64,000 nt of DNA from Pyrenophora tritici-repentis (lineage: Eukaryota > Ascomycota > Dothideomycetes > Pleosporales > Pleosporaceae). Both the position numbers and the translations under genes were made by a program. Shown here piece after piece: positions 33,914-43,875 of the stretch. The notes beneath the pieces were generated by a model. It worked only from the letters and a program-made list of their open reading frames with translations, searched no databases and was not told the origin of the DNA. The stretch covers positions 3,224,001-3,288,000 of the forward strand of contig NC_089392.1 in NCBI RefSeq assembly GCF_003171515.1, given 5' to 3'. Each line of letters begins with the position of its first letter. Position 1 is the stretch's first letter.

Positions 33914-34101
33914 TGTCGAATCGTGAGTATCGGTAGAGACGTCGGCTGCTTGACACTTCGGCCCGACTTCGGCCCACCTTGCGCAGAGCTTAGGTGTACC
34001 TTCGTAGCAGCTATGTTCGTAGAAGATCAATACCAATACCAGTCACCAGAAGAACCTCGTTGTTGTTATTCACCCGTACGATCGTACAAGGCCTACCAAC
34101 A
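33914..34101 (+). repeat. 5' LTR of the Copia element
   Basis: 188 bp, begins TGTCGAATCG and ends CCTACCAACA. Read side by side with the 3' LTR I found no difference. It should contain the element's promoter. Confidence 0.95.
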
Positions 34102-34345
34102 CTGATCAGTGATTGCATGGCAGTCACAGACAGTTAGGTTAGAAGAGACAGATCCTATAACCCCGCGCGTTCCCTAGATCGCCTATATCAGCGGCGGAGT
34201 TATCTGTGCTAAGTTCACTGTTAGCTGTATCAGGCGTCTCATCCGGCTTGAGACCGACCGTTCCAGCCGTATCAGAGCGTTCCCAGACGCAGTCCATACA
34301 CGCACCGACCCCCACTTGGTCGCGCCATTGACCCGTGTACAACCC

Positions 34346-34455
34346 ACGACTACCGACGAGTCCCTGGCGAACGCAGCCAGCAAGGCACACGTCAACAATC
34401 TACGACAACCGACGTATCCCTGGCGAACGCAGCCAGCACGGCACGCGTCAACAAC
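34346..34455 (+). repeat. 56-bp imperfect tandem duplication in the Copia leader
   Basis: Two copies of a segment containing CTGGCGAACGCAGCCAGC lie 56 bp apart directly before the gag-pol ATG at 34458. They differ at several positions, so the duplication is older than the present insertion. They sit in the untranslated leader, where packaging or translational signals would be expected. Confidence 0.75.
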
Positions 34456-34457
34456 AA

Positions 34458-37400
34458 ATGGCGAGCGAAACAGCAAGCAGTAATGGAGGCTGTACACTCA
34501 CACGAGAGGAGTTGCTAGGGACCACAAACCTAAAGGCAAGAGAGTGGCGTCACATTGATCCAAAGATCTGGGACGATGAGATCGAAGCCCCAGACGACGA
34601 GGTAGACGGAACTGCAGCAACAACGTACATTGCGCGTGCGATCGCAGACTACACAGACCGGCCAACAGCAGACGCAGAGCTCTTTGGTGAGTTCTGTCAG
34701 GACTTTGAAGGCTGGACTGAAGCTATGTTTATGCGCGCGCATGCAACGTATACTAAGGAACTAAAGCGGATCCTCCGCTTTAAGGGCGTGTACACTGGCC
34801 GTGTTAACATGCCGCCAAGCGAAGCTGTGGCCAAGCTACTGCACAAGGAGGATTGTCCGAAGTGGCCGGACGATCAGTTCCAATCTACTGCCTTCGACGA
34901 GCGGTCAGCGGCGTATATGCTGCAACAGCGGAGGCTACTAGGACGACACACTACGGGATCGGTACAACCTACAAACGTAGGGACAGCGAGTCGAGCGCAG
35001 AGCCAAACCTCTGCAAGGTCAAGAGACCAAGACGCAGAGGATCAACAAACCGATGTCCAAGACGAGACCCGCACTCGTACCCAGGTCAGCCAACAACTAG
35101 CAGATCCGCTTGTAGAGACAATTGAACAGACACCACAGGCAGACGGGCGACACCAGGCGGACCAGCGACAGCAAAGTCATCAACCTCGCTTAACGTACAA
35201 CAACTTTGACAGATTCCGCGAATACACGCCAGCATACCCACAACGCCCAAAGGGACCGAGCGTCCCTCCAATTATACCTTCAGGGGATACAGACCCATAC
35301 AAGGCAGTTCCCCCAATCGAGTTTAATAATGGGAAACTAGATCCGAAGACAATCAATGTCTTTACAAAGATGTGGGATCGTGAGAAGAAATACACAGGGA
35401 AGCCGTACGACCTCCTAGACGACAAATTGAAGATCTTCTACAGCATCTGCTATCACGCAGACATCCAGCCAGACCAATTCCATGCAGTCTTTCCACGGAT
35501 CCTGGAAGGCCGTGCGCAAGACTACTACCTCCACTTCGTTGATCAGCGGACAGATACATTCTTGACTGTATACACGAAGCTTAAGAACCACTTCGACACG
35601 GACGTCAACCACAGTCACTACTATGCAGACTGGACGACGACATCCTTTGCTAAAGTCCATAGGGAGAATCCTGACAAGACACTCCATGAGGTCCTTGACA
35701 TTATGCTAGACAAACTCCAGTTATGCCAGAGGGCGCTTGGGCAGCAGTATATGGGAGAATATGCGCTCCGGACCACAGTAATCACAGCATGTCGAGGCGT
35801 TAAAGAGTTCGCAATGGCGCTCTACAGGCCGTCTCTAGAATGCGAGGTCCTATTTGGAGATCTACGATCTTCGATTGAAAACTCACTCGCTATGACTACC
35901 TCTGTCAACTTCACAGAGGTAGACCAAGGTAACCAGTACTACTTAGACCGCCGGTACAACAGCAATGGAAGAAACCGAGGTGGGTCCCGAGGCGGAACTA
36001 GAGGCGCATTTCAAAAAGGCGAACAAAGCTTTGACAGTAGCCGTGGATTCAAGCCACGCTGGAAGAAGAAGTGCTTTGTCTGCCAGAAGGAAGGATGCTG
36101 GTCCACAAACCACACAGACGAAGAGCGCAAGACTGCCCGTGCGCAGTTCTTCTCTATGCTGTATTTTACAGGTGCGCCACCACCCAAGGACTTCTCAGTA
36201 CACCTTGCAGAGTACGAAGGAATTGAGCACACCAGCCAGTATAACCAGAGAGGCTGGAAAGAGGAGGAAGACTGCGAGGATGACGACAATGACGACGGCA
36301 CTGGCGAACAACAATACTTTGAGCAGCAGTTCTTCAAGGAGCAATGCCTTGCAGACCAGGCGTTCTTGCATCACATTTCTGGCGACGACATATACGGTCG
36401 AGGCGCGCCGTCAGCACCAGCGTCGCAGTTTCTGCTCGAGGACCGCTATACACGATCTCTGTACCAAGGTATCCTCCCGGATACAGGCGCTGCCAACGTA
36501 TCTACAGTTGGCAAAGAGCAGTATCTTGCACTCACACGAGAAGATCCAACAGTTAAGATAGACACATCTACAGCTGGGAAAGCATCTATCAAATTCGGAA
36601 AAGGCGAGGCTACAGCGTCTATTGGAACAGTGCAGGTCTCTACAGAGATTGGGAAGATCAACTTCGAAGTGCTCGAGGCGCCTACACCGTTCTTGCTGTG
36701 CCTTGCAGATATGGACCGCTTAAAAGTCTACTTCAATAACACTACAGATGAGCTTGTTCAGGACAAGATACGCATCCCTGTTCTACGCAAATGGGGACAC
36801 CCATGGTTCCATCTCAACAAGAGAGAGAGAGCAACGGTGTTTCTCACTGAGACAGAGCTGAGACGGCTCCATCGCCGGTTTGGACACCCAGCTGTCACGC
36901 GACTAGTTAAACTCTTAAAGGACGCTGGCCATAACGACTTTGAAGAGAGAACCCTAGAGGAGGTCACTGAATTCTGCCACCACTGCCAGCTCCACAGCTC
37001 CGCGCCGCGCCGATTCAAATTCACTCTGAAGGATGATCACCACTTCAACTATGAGATCCTGGTGGATGTGATGTATCTCAGCGGCAAGCCAGTATTACAT
37101 GTGGTTGATTCTTCAACTGCTTTCCAAGGCGCAAAATTCCTCAGCGCTATCTCAGCTAAGGAGACATGGCAGGCACTGCGGATGCTATGGATCGACACGT
37201 ATCAAGGACCACCAGACATCATCACACATGATGCAGGCACCAACTTTGCAAGCGCAGAGTTCCGTGCTGAGGCAAAGATCATGGGAGTTACATGCAAGCA
37301 GGTGCCTACAGAGGCTCACTGGTCGGTGGGCAAGACTGAGAGATACCACGCACCACTTCGCCGAGCATGGGATATACTCCATGACGAGCTCCAAGACGAT

Positions 37401-39587
37401 ATGTCTGATGAAGCGATCCTTCAAATGGCCGTGAAAGCTGTCAATGACACCGCTGGACCCGATGGTCTAGTCCCGACTCTACTAGTCTTTGGAGCATACC
37501 CACGAATGACTACAGAGTCGCCGCCGGCACCTTCAATGGTTAGGCGCAGCGAGGCTATTCAAAAGGCGACGAAAGCCCTGCGCAAGCTTACTGCAGAGCG
37601 CCAAGTTGCAGACGCCTTGAACACCCGCAATGGACCAGCCACTGCAGACATGCTCGCGCTCCCACTCCAGAGTGAAGTCTTAGTATGGAGAGAGAGTGAT
37701 GGCTGGAATGGCCCGTACAAGATCGCCAGTATAGACGGCCACAACGTTACTGTCGATATGGTCAATGGTCCAACAACATTCAGATCTACTGTCGTCAAGC
37801 CATACTACAGACCGGACCATCTTTGGAGCGACCCCGATGCGCCACACGCGCTGAATGAGCCGCATGAGCCGGTAGCAGTACCACCGGCAGTGCAACCACG
37901 CAAGAGAGGCCGCCCTCCAGGATCAAAGAACAAGCGGAAGGGGTACGCGTACATCACCAAGAAGGAGCAGGACGATCTTGAGCTAGCTATCAAGCTACGT
38001 AACGATGGAGTTATCACAACACCAGGCGCACCCTTTGAAGCATCTGATGACCAAGAGATCAGCGACCTCGTAGGTCGTGGAGTCTTCAAGTTTGAGCAAT
38101 ACGACGAGAGGCTACACAGCAAGATCCGGATCTTCAAGTCACGCCTGGTACGTGAGGTCAAGGGAAAGACAACCAAGCCCTATGAGAAATCCCGCCTGGT
38201 TATCCAAGGCTACCAGGACCACGGCAAAGAGGCTATCTTGACGCAATCTCCAACCATCCAGCGATGCAGCCAGCGCCTGATCATGTCGCTGGCGCCCGAG
38301 ATGGTACAACGCGGAATGAACATAGAGCTCCGTGATATCACGCAGGCGTATCCCCAGGCGCAGACAACCCTGAAGAGGACGATACTCGCACATCTTCCTA
38401 CTGAGCTGGTACCACGATATCCGAGGGGCACGCTACTCCATGTGATCAAGCCACTGTATGGAATCGCAGAGGCAGGAGTCCACTGGTGGACAACCTATCA
38501 TGGGCACCATTGCAAGGAACTGGACATGGCAACATCTACGTACGACCCATGCCTGTTAATCACAAACAGCGACACCAGCATCTTCGGCATCGTTGGCATG
38601 CAAACAGATGACACTCTCATGCTTGGGACACCCGCGTTCTCGTTACTTGAAGAGAAAAAGATCCAGAAGGCAGAGTTTAGATCGAAACCAAAGTCTGTCC
38701 TTACACCAGAAATTCAATTGGATTTTAATGGATGTACACTCACGATCGACGCTAGCAAACCAATTCTGAACCTTAGGCAGAAAGGACAAGGAGGAAAGAT
38801 CAAACTTGTGGACGTTAGGGCACCCGACCGCGCGCAACAGTACACAGAGCAGCGCGCCCGCGGAGCGTACATCGCATCAACATGCCAACCAGAGGCGTCA
38901 TTCGATCTGTCCGTCGCCGCTCAGGCGCAGCAACCATCAGATGAGGACATCAAGGCACTCAACAAGCGCCTGAAGTGGCAGATAGAGAACCTCGATCGTG
39001 GCCTCCGTTACATCACTGTCAATCTCACGGAGGCTAAGTTGATGGTCTTCGTAGACGGCTCCTTTGCCAACAACAAGGACCTCAGCTCACAGCTCGGCTT
39101 TGTCCTCATGCTCGTCAACGAGTCTATTGACGCTAACACCTTCACAATCCAAGGCAACATAATCCACTACAGCTCTACAAAATGTAAGCGCGTCACAAGG
39201 AGCGTACTAGCCTCTGAGATTTATGGCATGGTCAACGGCTTTGATATAGGCATCGCTATTGCCACTACCTTAAGAATAGTCACAGAACGACTTAGAATAC
39301 CTGAGGTTCCCTTGGTTGTCTGTACAGACTCGTACTCCTTGTACGAGTGCCTCGTTAAGCTTGGAACAACGAAGGAGAAGCGTCTTATGATCGACATCAT
39401 GGCGCTGCGTCAATCATATGAGCGTCGCGAGATCACTGAGATCCGCTGGATCAATGGTGACGATAATCCTGCTGACGCCTTCACGAAGGCATCGCCAAAC
39501 CGCGCTCTTGAACGCTTTATTGACGGCAACAAGCTGACAGTCCGAGTAGATGGATGGGTGCAGAGGCCGACAAGCTTTGATGTTTGA
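34458..39587 (+). CDS. Copia Gag-Pol polyprotein
   Basis: 1709 residues in a single frame from the first ATG (34458) after the leader. Gag occupies about 1-530. A zinc knuckle near 539 has the order C-x2-C-x4-C-x4-H instead of the common CCHC. Protease has DTGA at 675. Integrase shows an HHCC zinc site (RRFGH ... FCHHC) and the catalytic triad Asp870, Asp925 and Glu961 with 35 residues between the last two. An AT-hook-like RGRPPG is at about 1150. Reverse transcriptase has the active-site pair Asp1384-Asp1385 in QTDDT, where many Copia elements have YVDD. RNase H starts near Asp1533 (VDGSF). The frame has no stop or frameshift, so the element may be able to move on its own. Confidence 0.96.
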   Translation: MASETASSNGGCTLTREELLGTTNLKAREWRHIDPKIWDDEIEAPDDEVDGTAATTYIARAIADYTDRPTADAELFGEFCQDFEGWTEAMFMRAHATYTKELKRILRFKGVYTGRVNMPPSEAVAKLLHKEDCPKWPDDQFQSTAFDERSAAYMLQQRRLLGRHTTGSVQPTNVGTASRAQSQTSARSRDQDAEDQQTDVQDETRTRTQVSQQLADPLVETIEQTPQADGRHQADQRQQSHQPRLTYNNFDRFREYTPAYPQRPKGPSVPPIIPSGDTDPYKAVPPIEFNNGKLDPKTINVFTKMWDREKKYTGKPYDLLDDKLKIFYSICYHADIQPDQFHAVFPRILEGRAQDYYLHFVDQRTDTFLTVYTKLKNHFDTDVNHSHYYADWTTTSFAKVHRENPDKTLHEVLDIMLDKLQLCQRALGQQYMGEYALRTTVITACRGVKEFAMALYRPSLECEVLFGDLRSSIENSLAMTTSVNFTEVDQGNQYYLDRRYNSNGRNRGGSRGGTRGAFQKGEQSFDSSRGFKPRWKKKCFVCQKEGCWSTNHTDEERKTARAQFFSMLYFTGAPPPKDFSVHLAEYEGIEHTSQYNQRGWKEEEDCEDDDNDDGTGEQQYFEQQFFKEQCLADQAFLHHISGDDIYGRGAPSAPASQFLLEDRYTRSLYQGILPDTGAANVSTVGKEQYLALTREDPTVKIDTSTAGKASIKFGKGEATASIGTVQVSTEIGKINFEVLEAPTPFLLCLADMDRLKVYFNNTTDELVQDKIRIPVLRKWGHPWFHLNKRERATVFLTETELRRLHRRFGHPAVTRLVKLLKDAGHNDFEERTLEEVTEFCHHCQLHSSAPRRFKFTLKDDHHFNYEILVDVMYLSGKPVLHVVDSSTAFQGAKFLSAISAKETWQALRMLWIDTYQGPPDIITHDAGTNFASAEFRAEAKIMGVTCKQVPTEAHWSVGKTERYHAPLRRAWDILHDELQDDMSDEAILQMAVKAVNDTAGPDGLVPTLLVFGAYPRMTTESPPAPSMVRRSEAIQKATKALRKLTAERQVADALNTRNGPATADMLALPLQSEVLVWRESDGWNGPYKIASIDGHNVTVDMVNGPTTFRSTVVKPYYRPDHLWSDPDAPHALNEPHEPVAVPPAVQPRKRGRPPGSKNKRKGYAYITKKEQDDLELAIKLRNDGVITTPGAPFEASDDQEISDLVGRGVFKFEQYDERLHSKIRIFKSRLVREVKGKTTKPYEKSRLVIQGYQDHGKEAILTQSPTIQRCSQRLIMSLAPEMVQRGMNIELRDITQAYPQAQTTLKRTILAHLPTELVPRYPRGTLLHVIKPLYGIAEAGVHWWTTYHGHHCKELDMATSTYDPCLLITNSDTSIFGIVGMQTDDTLMLGTPAFSLLEEKKIQKAEFRSKPKSVLTPEIQLDFNGCTLTIDASKPILNLRQKGQGGKIKLVDVRAPDRAQQYTEQRARGAYIASTCQPEASFDLSVAAQAQQPSDEDIKALNKRLKWQIENLDRGLRYITVNLTEAKLMVFVDGSFANNKDLSSQLGFVLMLVNESIDANTFTIQGNIIHYSSTKCKRVTRSVLASEIYGMVNGFDIGIAIATTLRIVTERLRIPEVPLVVCTDSYSLYECLVKLGTTKEKRLMIDIMALRQSYERREITEIRWINGDDNPADAFTKASPNRALERFIDGNKLTVRVDGWVQRPTSFDV

Positions 39588-39635
39588 TGCTACACACACT
39601 GTCACTACCGATACAAGCAGAGTTACTAGCTATCC

Positions 39636-39647
39636 AGAAAGAAAAGA
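39636..39647 (+). promoter_or_regulatory. Polypurine tract of the Copia element
   Basis: Twelve purines (AGAAAGAAAAGA) end seven bases before the 3' LTR, the expected place for the plus-strand primer. Confidence 0.7.
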
Positions 39648-39654
39648 CTTCCAA

Positions 39655-39842
39655 TGTCGAATCGTGAGTATCGGTAGAGACGTCGGCTGCTTGACACTTC
39701 GGCCCGACTTCGGCCCACCTTGCGCAGAGCTTAGGTGTACCTTCGTAGCAGCTATGTTCGTAGAAGATCAATACCAATACCAGTCACCAGAAGAACCTCG
39801 TTGTTGTTATTCACCCGTACGATCGTACAAGGCCTACCAACA
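39655..39842 (+). repeat. 3' LTR of the Copia element
   Basis: 188 bp, apparently identical to the 5' LTR, starting 67 bp after the gag-pol stop codon. Confidence 0.95.
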
Positions 39843-39847
39843 ACGAC
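39843..39847 (+). other. Target-site duplication, right copy (ACGAC)
   Basis: Exact match to the five bases before the 5' LTR. Confidence 0.95.
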
Positions 39848-40500
39848 GGTAAAAATCGAGTTTGCTGTGAATAATTCACCAATATTAGCCCACCCATCTA
39901 TTTGATACCATACATGACACACACACACACAACAGGCGCACATAAAACAGATTGAAGTACCATATAATTCAATTAAATCATCTCGCTTACATCTACTTCC
40001 CACACTCTCATCCCACCGGTGATCCCGCCGGCAGGTCATCCCAATCATCCCTCATTACCAATCCCACACACTAATAAAACAAACACGAGCTGAAAACGCA
40101 AACGTAAAAAAGCAAGAGGGGGTATCTCAAGGCTCAGACGATATGCACAAAAAAGGCGTATTGAACGCGTCGCTCCCACCGACCGTAAACGCCTATGCAT
40201 GCCATGTCGTCTTCTCAACGAGCCGGGTTAAAGAGATGACCAAACAGAGGAAAAAAAACATCAGTAGTAGATAGAACGCCGTCCATCTAAACAAAACAAG
40301 TCAAAACGCCAACCGAAATGTCGTTCGTTAAATCTCATCGTGAAATCGAAAACGAGAAAACATCAGTCGTGAAGAAGGCGTCGGTGGACAAGTTGAGTTG
40401 TCGCCTCATTGTTATCGCCATCGTTCATCACCGACATGTGCCTAAATTATTAGCAGAGCAAAAGACGAAAAGGGTAAACAAAGGGACGCAGCACGGAGAC
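39848..40500. other. Interval between the Copia element and MAF1
   Basis: About 650 bp with a short CA repeat at 39917-39930, otherwise A-rich on the plus strand. It should include the MAF1 3' untranslated region. No gene recognised. Confidence 0.5.
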
Positions 40501-41588
40501 TTAAAGCTCCATCCTCTCCACTACACCCTCACTCATCGTCCGCACTTTACTCACGGCCCGCTCTCTGCCTACCAGGGACTCGACATCGCTGTCTTCGTCA
40601 CTCTCGTAGTACTCGGCGTCCATACTCATCTCTCTCACAGGTAGGTAACGTTGTTGCTCAGCATCAACGACCTCGCCTGGGTGATCAATGACCATGTTGT
40701 CAAGTTCATCACTGTCTCCGTACGCTTCGAGGCCTTTCCGCGCACGGTCACCGAGCCAATATTCGGCACGCTTCCTGCTGCCCGCATTGGCGCTCGATTC
40801 GTATTTTGACGCCTTGAACTTGGACATGAGCGACATTGCGACGCTGGGTGAGTTGGAGAGAGCGGATACGCCACGTAGGTAAAAGTACGCAACTCGCTTG
40901 CGCTCTTTGTTATAGAGGAAGAAGTGGTGGCTCCATATCGCACCGTCGTCAGCAAACGGATCGTCTGATGGCTCCCAAGCGTAGTATTCGCAGTTGTTCA
41001 TGTCCATCTCGGTGTCGAGGAGGTGCCAACTGCGTGGACTCCATATTGGTGAGCCAAGCGGTGTAACGGCACCTGCAGGTAGACCGGCCGAGTAGACCTG
41101 CGGGCGGAGGTAGTACATAGTAGTGTCGACCCTGTGCATGAAGCTGTGTATGGTCTCACGGCGGAATTCGTCAGGGTTCAGTGTATTCGCGAAATCGTAG
41201 TCGATGTGCGTCGCATTGAGTGTCGCGATGAGGTAGGCAAAGGTATGGCGGTTAGCGGCTTCGCTGAAACTGCCAAACGGAGTGTCTCTTGAGATGTCGA
41301 GCTGGTCTGCGAACTGGGCGGCCGATTGCTCAGACAGCCCCGCCACCGCCGATAACAGGTCCTTGTGCCGCTCCTCGAGCGTCTTCTCAATGCGCTTGTA
41401 TAGTTTCTTGTCGCTTCCTGCCGCTTTTACGGTCCACAGATCGCATCCGCCGATAATCGCAGTGTCTTGAGTGTCGAAGTTGAGGGCGAGATTCACCTCG
41501 TGGAGGGCGCACAGATCGAGGTACTGGTGGCCGCATTAGTTACATCATCGCTCAGCTCCACCTCACCGCATCGGGTACATACCTTCAT
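40501..41588 (-). CDS. MAF1: Maf1, repressor of RNA polymerase III
   Basis: Conserved nuclear/cytoplasmic regulator that binds RNA polymerase III and shuts down tRNA and 5S synthesis under stress and low TOR signalling. Two exons fit on the minus strand: 41588-41583 (only ATG AAG) and 41523-40501, around a 59-nt intron, giving 342 residues. The start MKYLDLCALHEVNLALNF matches the family. Other family blocks are GSDKKLYKRIEKTLEERH, YLIATLNATHIDYDF, NTTMYYLR-like DTTMYYLRPQVY, IWSPRSWHLLDTEMDMNNCEYYAWEP and GAIWSHHFFLYNKERKRVAYF. The C-terminal 70 residues are acidic and Ser-rich. Phosphorylation control of Maf1 is known in yeast and man; here it is inference. Confidence 0.95.
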
Positions 41589-42749
41589 GATGCCAAATGT
41601 GTGCTCTTGTCGTTTGGTTGAGTTGTGGGTATGGTGTGTAATTCCCAGTATTCAGGAATCGTTTCAGCGCGGTGGGCTGCTGATAGTCGGTGTGCTTTGT
41701 TCGGGAGGGGATAGCCTGCGCGAACCGATACAACGAGTAGACACGACTCTAGGCTGGCTGCAGAGAGGAGAGAGTACTGTTGTTCGGCCAGACAGTCGTC
41801 TAGCAGGCAGTGGACATAAGTGAGGCTGTGGCGTGATAGTGGTGTGCGGTGTCCCTGTTACGACGTGGTCGCGGTTGCGGAGAAGGTGGTCCGCTTGGCG
41901 GTGTCGCCGAGCTAACAACGACATGTGTGTCGGGTCATCCATGCTGATTGGTCAGCAAGACATGGCCTCCTCAACCAACAACAGCTGGCGATAAGACAGG
42001 ATGGGTAGTCGGTGAGAGGCGACTGGTGTTGAGTGCTGGCATTAGTTGTATGGGGCCCTCACAGTCGCCTGGCAATGAGGTGAATCCAGATGGATTCGGC
42101 AACGTATCATTGATGTATGCATGGCAAGGTTCTGGATAAAGGGTCAAGAGTTGACCCGAACCGTTTGCTATCACGAAGTGCAATGCGAGAGGTATGAGCG
42201 ACACCCGCAGCTAGATGGACGAGATTAGTAGACGCAACAAAATGAAAGGAGAGGACAGTCAAATCAAGGGTGGAAGTCCCGATGGCATGATGTGTAATCA
42301 CGTTCGAGCCCATGAACCTGGTGTCAAACCTAGCTGTGTCGAGCAGAGCTCGCCAGTCGGATGTGTTTGATTGTAGTAGATAGAGTACAGCTACCGCCAT
42401 CCGCTCTACAAGGCAGGATGGCAGGTAGTGCGTTCTCCAATGACCCGAATCCCTGCGCCGTGTGATCTCGTTCCGCTGACGCCTGTCATCGGTGGATCGT
42501 GAACCGTATCGCGTCCAACCGTTGTATCGCATCGCCAACCTATGCGTCTATTCCAAACCGATGACGCCGTATAGTGCATATCCAGATCCGGGGGCACATG
42601 TGTGCTTTCACATGATGCCACTCTCGCGAAGCCGGCCTTTGAAATCATCGGCATCCTGGAGGCAGCGAGGCCAGGTCAGCCAGGGTTCTTGGGACGGTCG
42701 GGAAGCAGTGTGAGGCCAAAATGGTGTGTAATTCTGTGCTCCGTACGCT
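41589..42749. other. Interval between MAF1 and APS1
   Basis: About 1.16 kb containing the MAF1 promoter and the APS1 3' end. The open frames on both strands look like chance. Confidence 0.5.
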
Positions 42750-43457
42750 TTACATAATCTTGGTGATGATGTCGTCCTCGGCCTGGACGACAGGGCGCGT
42801 CAGCCAGTTGGCGCTATGGGTGCGGCGAAGCGGACCTGAAAGTCATCACACTTCACTCACCTCCATATCCTCGAGGCTGTCTTGCTGTCCGATACACCGC
42901 AGTACGTTCTTCTTGCTGCTCTCCTGCATCTCACCCGCAAGCAGCAGCTCATCGAGAATGAAGTAGGCCTTTTGGAAGTTGAAGATGATGTCGAGCTCGC
43001 ACACGTTGCCGTAGTACTTGTCCATCTGCTCGACGTAGCGGTGGACGATTTCGAGCGTGATTAGCTCATTGTCGGTCGAGTCGCAGCCGGCGATGAAGAA
43101 GAGCGAGGCGTAGCGGCGATATACGATCTTGGTGTCTGGAAGAATGTGTAAGCCTAGCGCTGCCATTACCCCTGCCGGACCCACTGACCCTTATACTCGA
43201 GGAAGTTGCACATGCGCGTGCGACGGGCGAGGACGAGTTGAGAGACGTCCTTGACAATCTTGGCCTTGTCCTTGGGCGCGAGTGTGGTGAACCATTTAGC
43301 TAGGCGCTACCGTCTATCTTCAGCAGGGGACTTTGCGGTTTAGGGTGAGGGACCAACCACTTTGCCCTGCCGTGAGAGCAAGATGAGATACCTGGAGCTA
43401 TTAGCATCACGTGTCGGTTGCAAGGGGCAGCAATGAGCTATCGTACTTGATTGTCAT
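42750..43457 (-). CDS. APS1: AP-1 clathrin adaptor complex small subunit sigma-1
   Basis: Small chain of the AP-1 adaptor, which sorts cargo into clathrin vesicles between the trans-Golgi network and endosomes. Five exons fit on the minus strand: 43457-43447, 43391-43358, 43306-43189, 43135-42861 and 42782-42750, giving 156 residues, the usual size. All junctions keep the frame and rebuild the conserved protein: [92 protein letters not shown] and [19 protein letters not shown]. The longin-type fold is expected. The first exon codes for only 11 nt. It shares a 418-bp divergent promoter region with the GCLM gene. Confidence 0.96.
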
Positions 43458-43875
43458 GATGTCGAGTGCGGTGAGGAGCTGGTAGCGTGAGCCGGCTTGG
43501 AAAGATGTCAAGTTGAGCGATCGGCGCGCTGTGGTCACAGGCCAGCCCCGCGAGTTTGAGAAACGTCAATGCGCCTTCATCAGCACCCCGCTATCACCAA
43601 TCCAGCCCATCTTTCGTATGAATGCGCCGATACGCCTGAACTTTGCTGTTGTATTCTTCAAGCCTCGATATCCCATAGATCCGATTTCTGAGCCAGGCGC
43701 CATCTTTTTGCTAAACGCGCCCCACCCGCTGACAAACGCCGGCCGGCTATCGTAACCTTCACTGGCAGCTGACACAGCTTGCACTTACCACCTCAGAGTT
43801 TAGAAAGACGACAAGGTCCCTTGGAAAGACACACACTTACCCCCTCAATCGCTGACTGACTCCACGATCGCAATC
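43458..43875. promoter_or_regulatory. Divergent promoter region between APS1 and GCLM
   Basis: 418 bp separate the two start codons, which face away from each other. No TATA box or known regulator site was recognised. Confidence 0.5.

Larger units (their letters stand above)
33914..39842 (+). mobile_element. Complete Ty1/Copia LTR retrotransposon
   Basis: A 5.93-kb element with two identical 188-bp LTRs that start TG and end CA, a 5-bp target duplication ACGAC, one uninterrupted gag-pol frame and a purine tract before the 3' LTR. The domain order protease, integrase, reverse transcriptase, RNase H places it in Copia (Pseudoviridae type). Identical LTRs and an intact frame point to a very recent insertion. 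It landed about 160 bp beyond the end of the pyrimidine-rich array. No sign of RIP mutation is visible in the coding region. I could not identify a tRNA primer-binding site with confidence just after 34101. Confidence 0.97.

Noticed and set aside
34335..34457. Upstream extension of the Copia frame to 34335
   Set aside because: It begins with GTG and runs through the duplicated leader. The first ATG at 34458 is the natural start.
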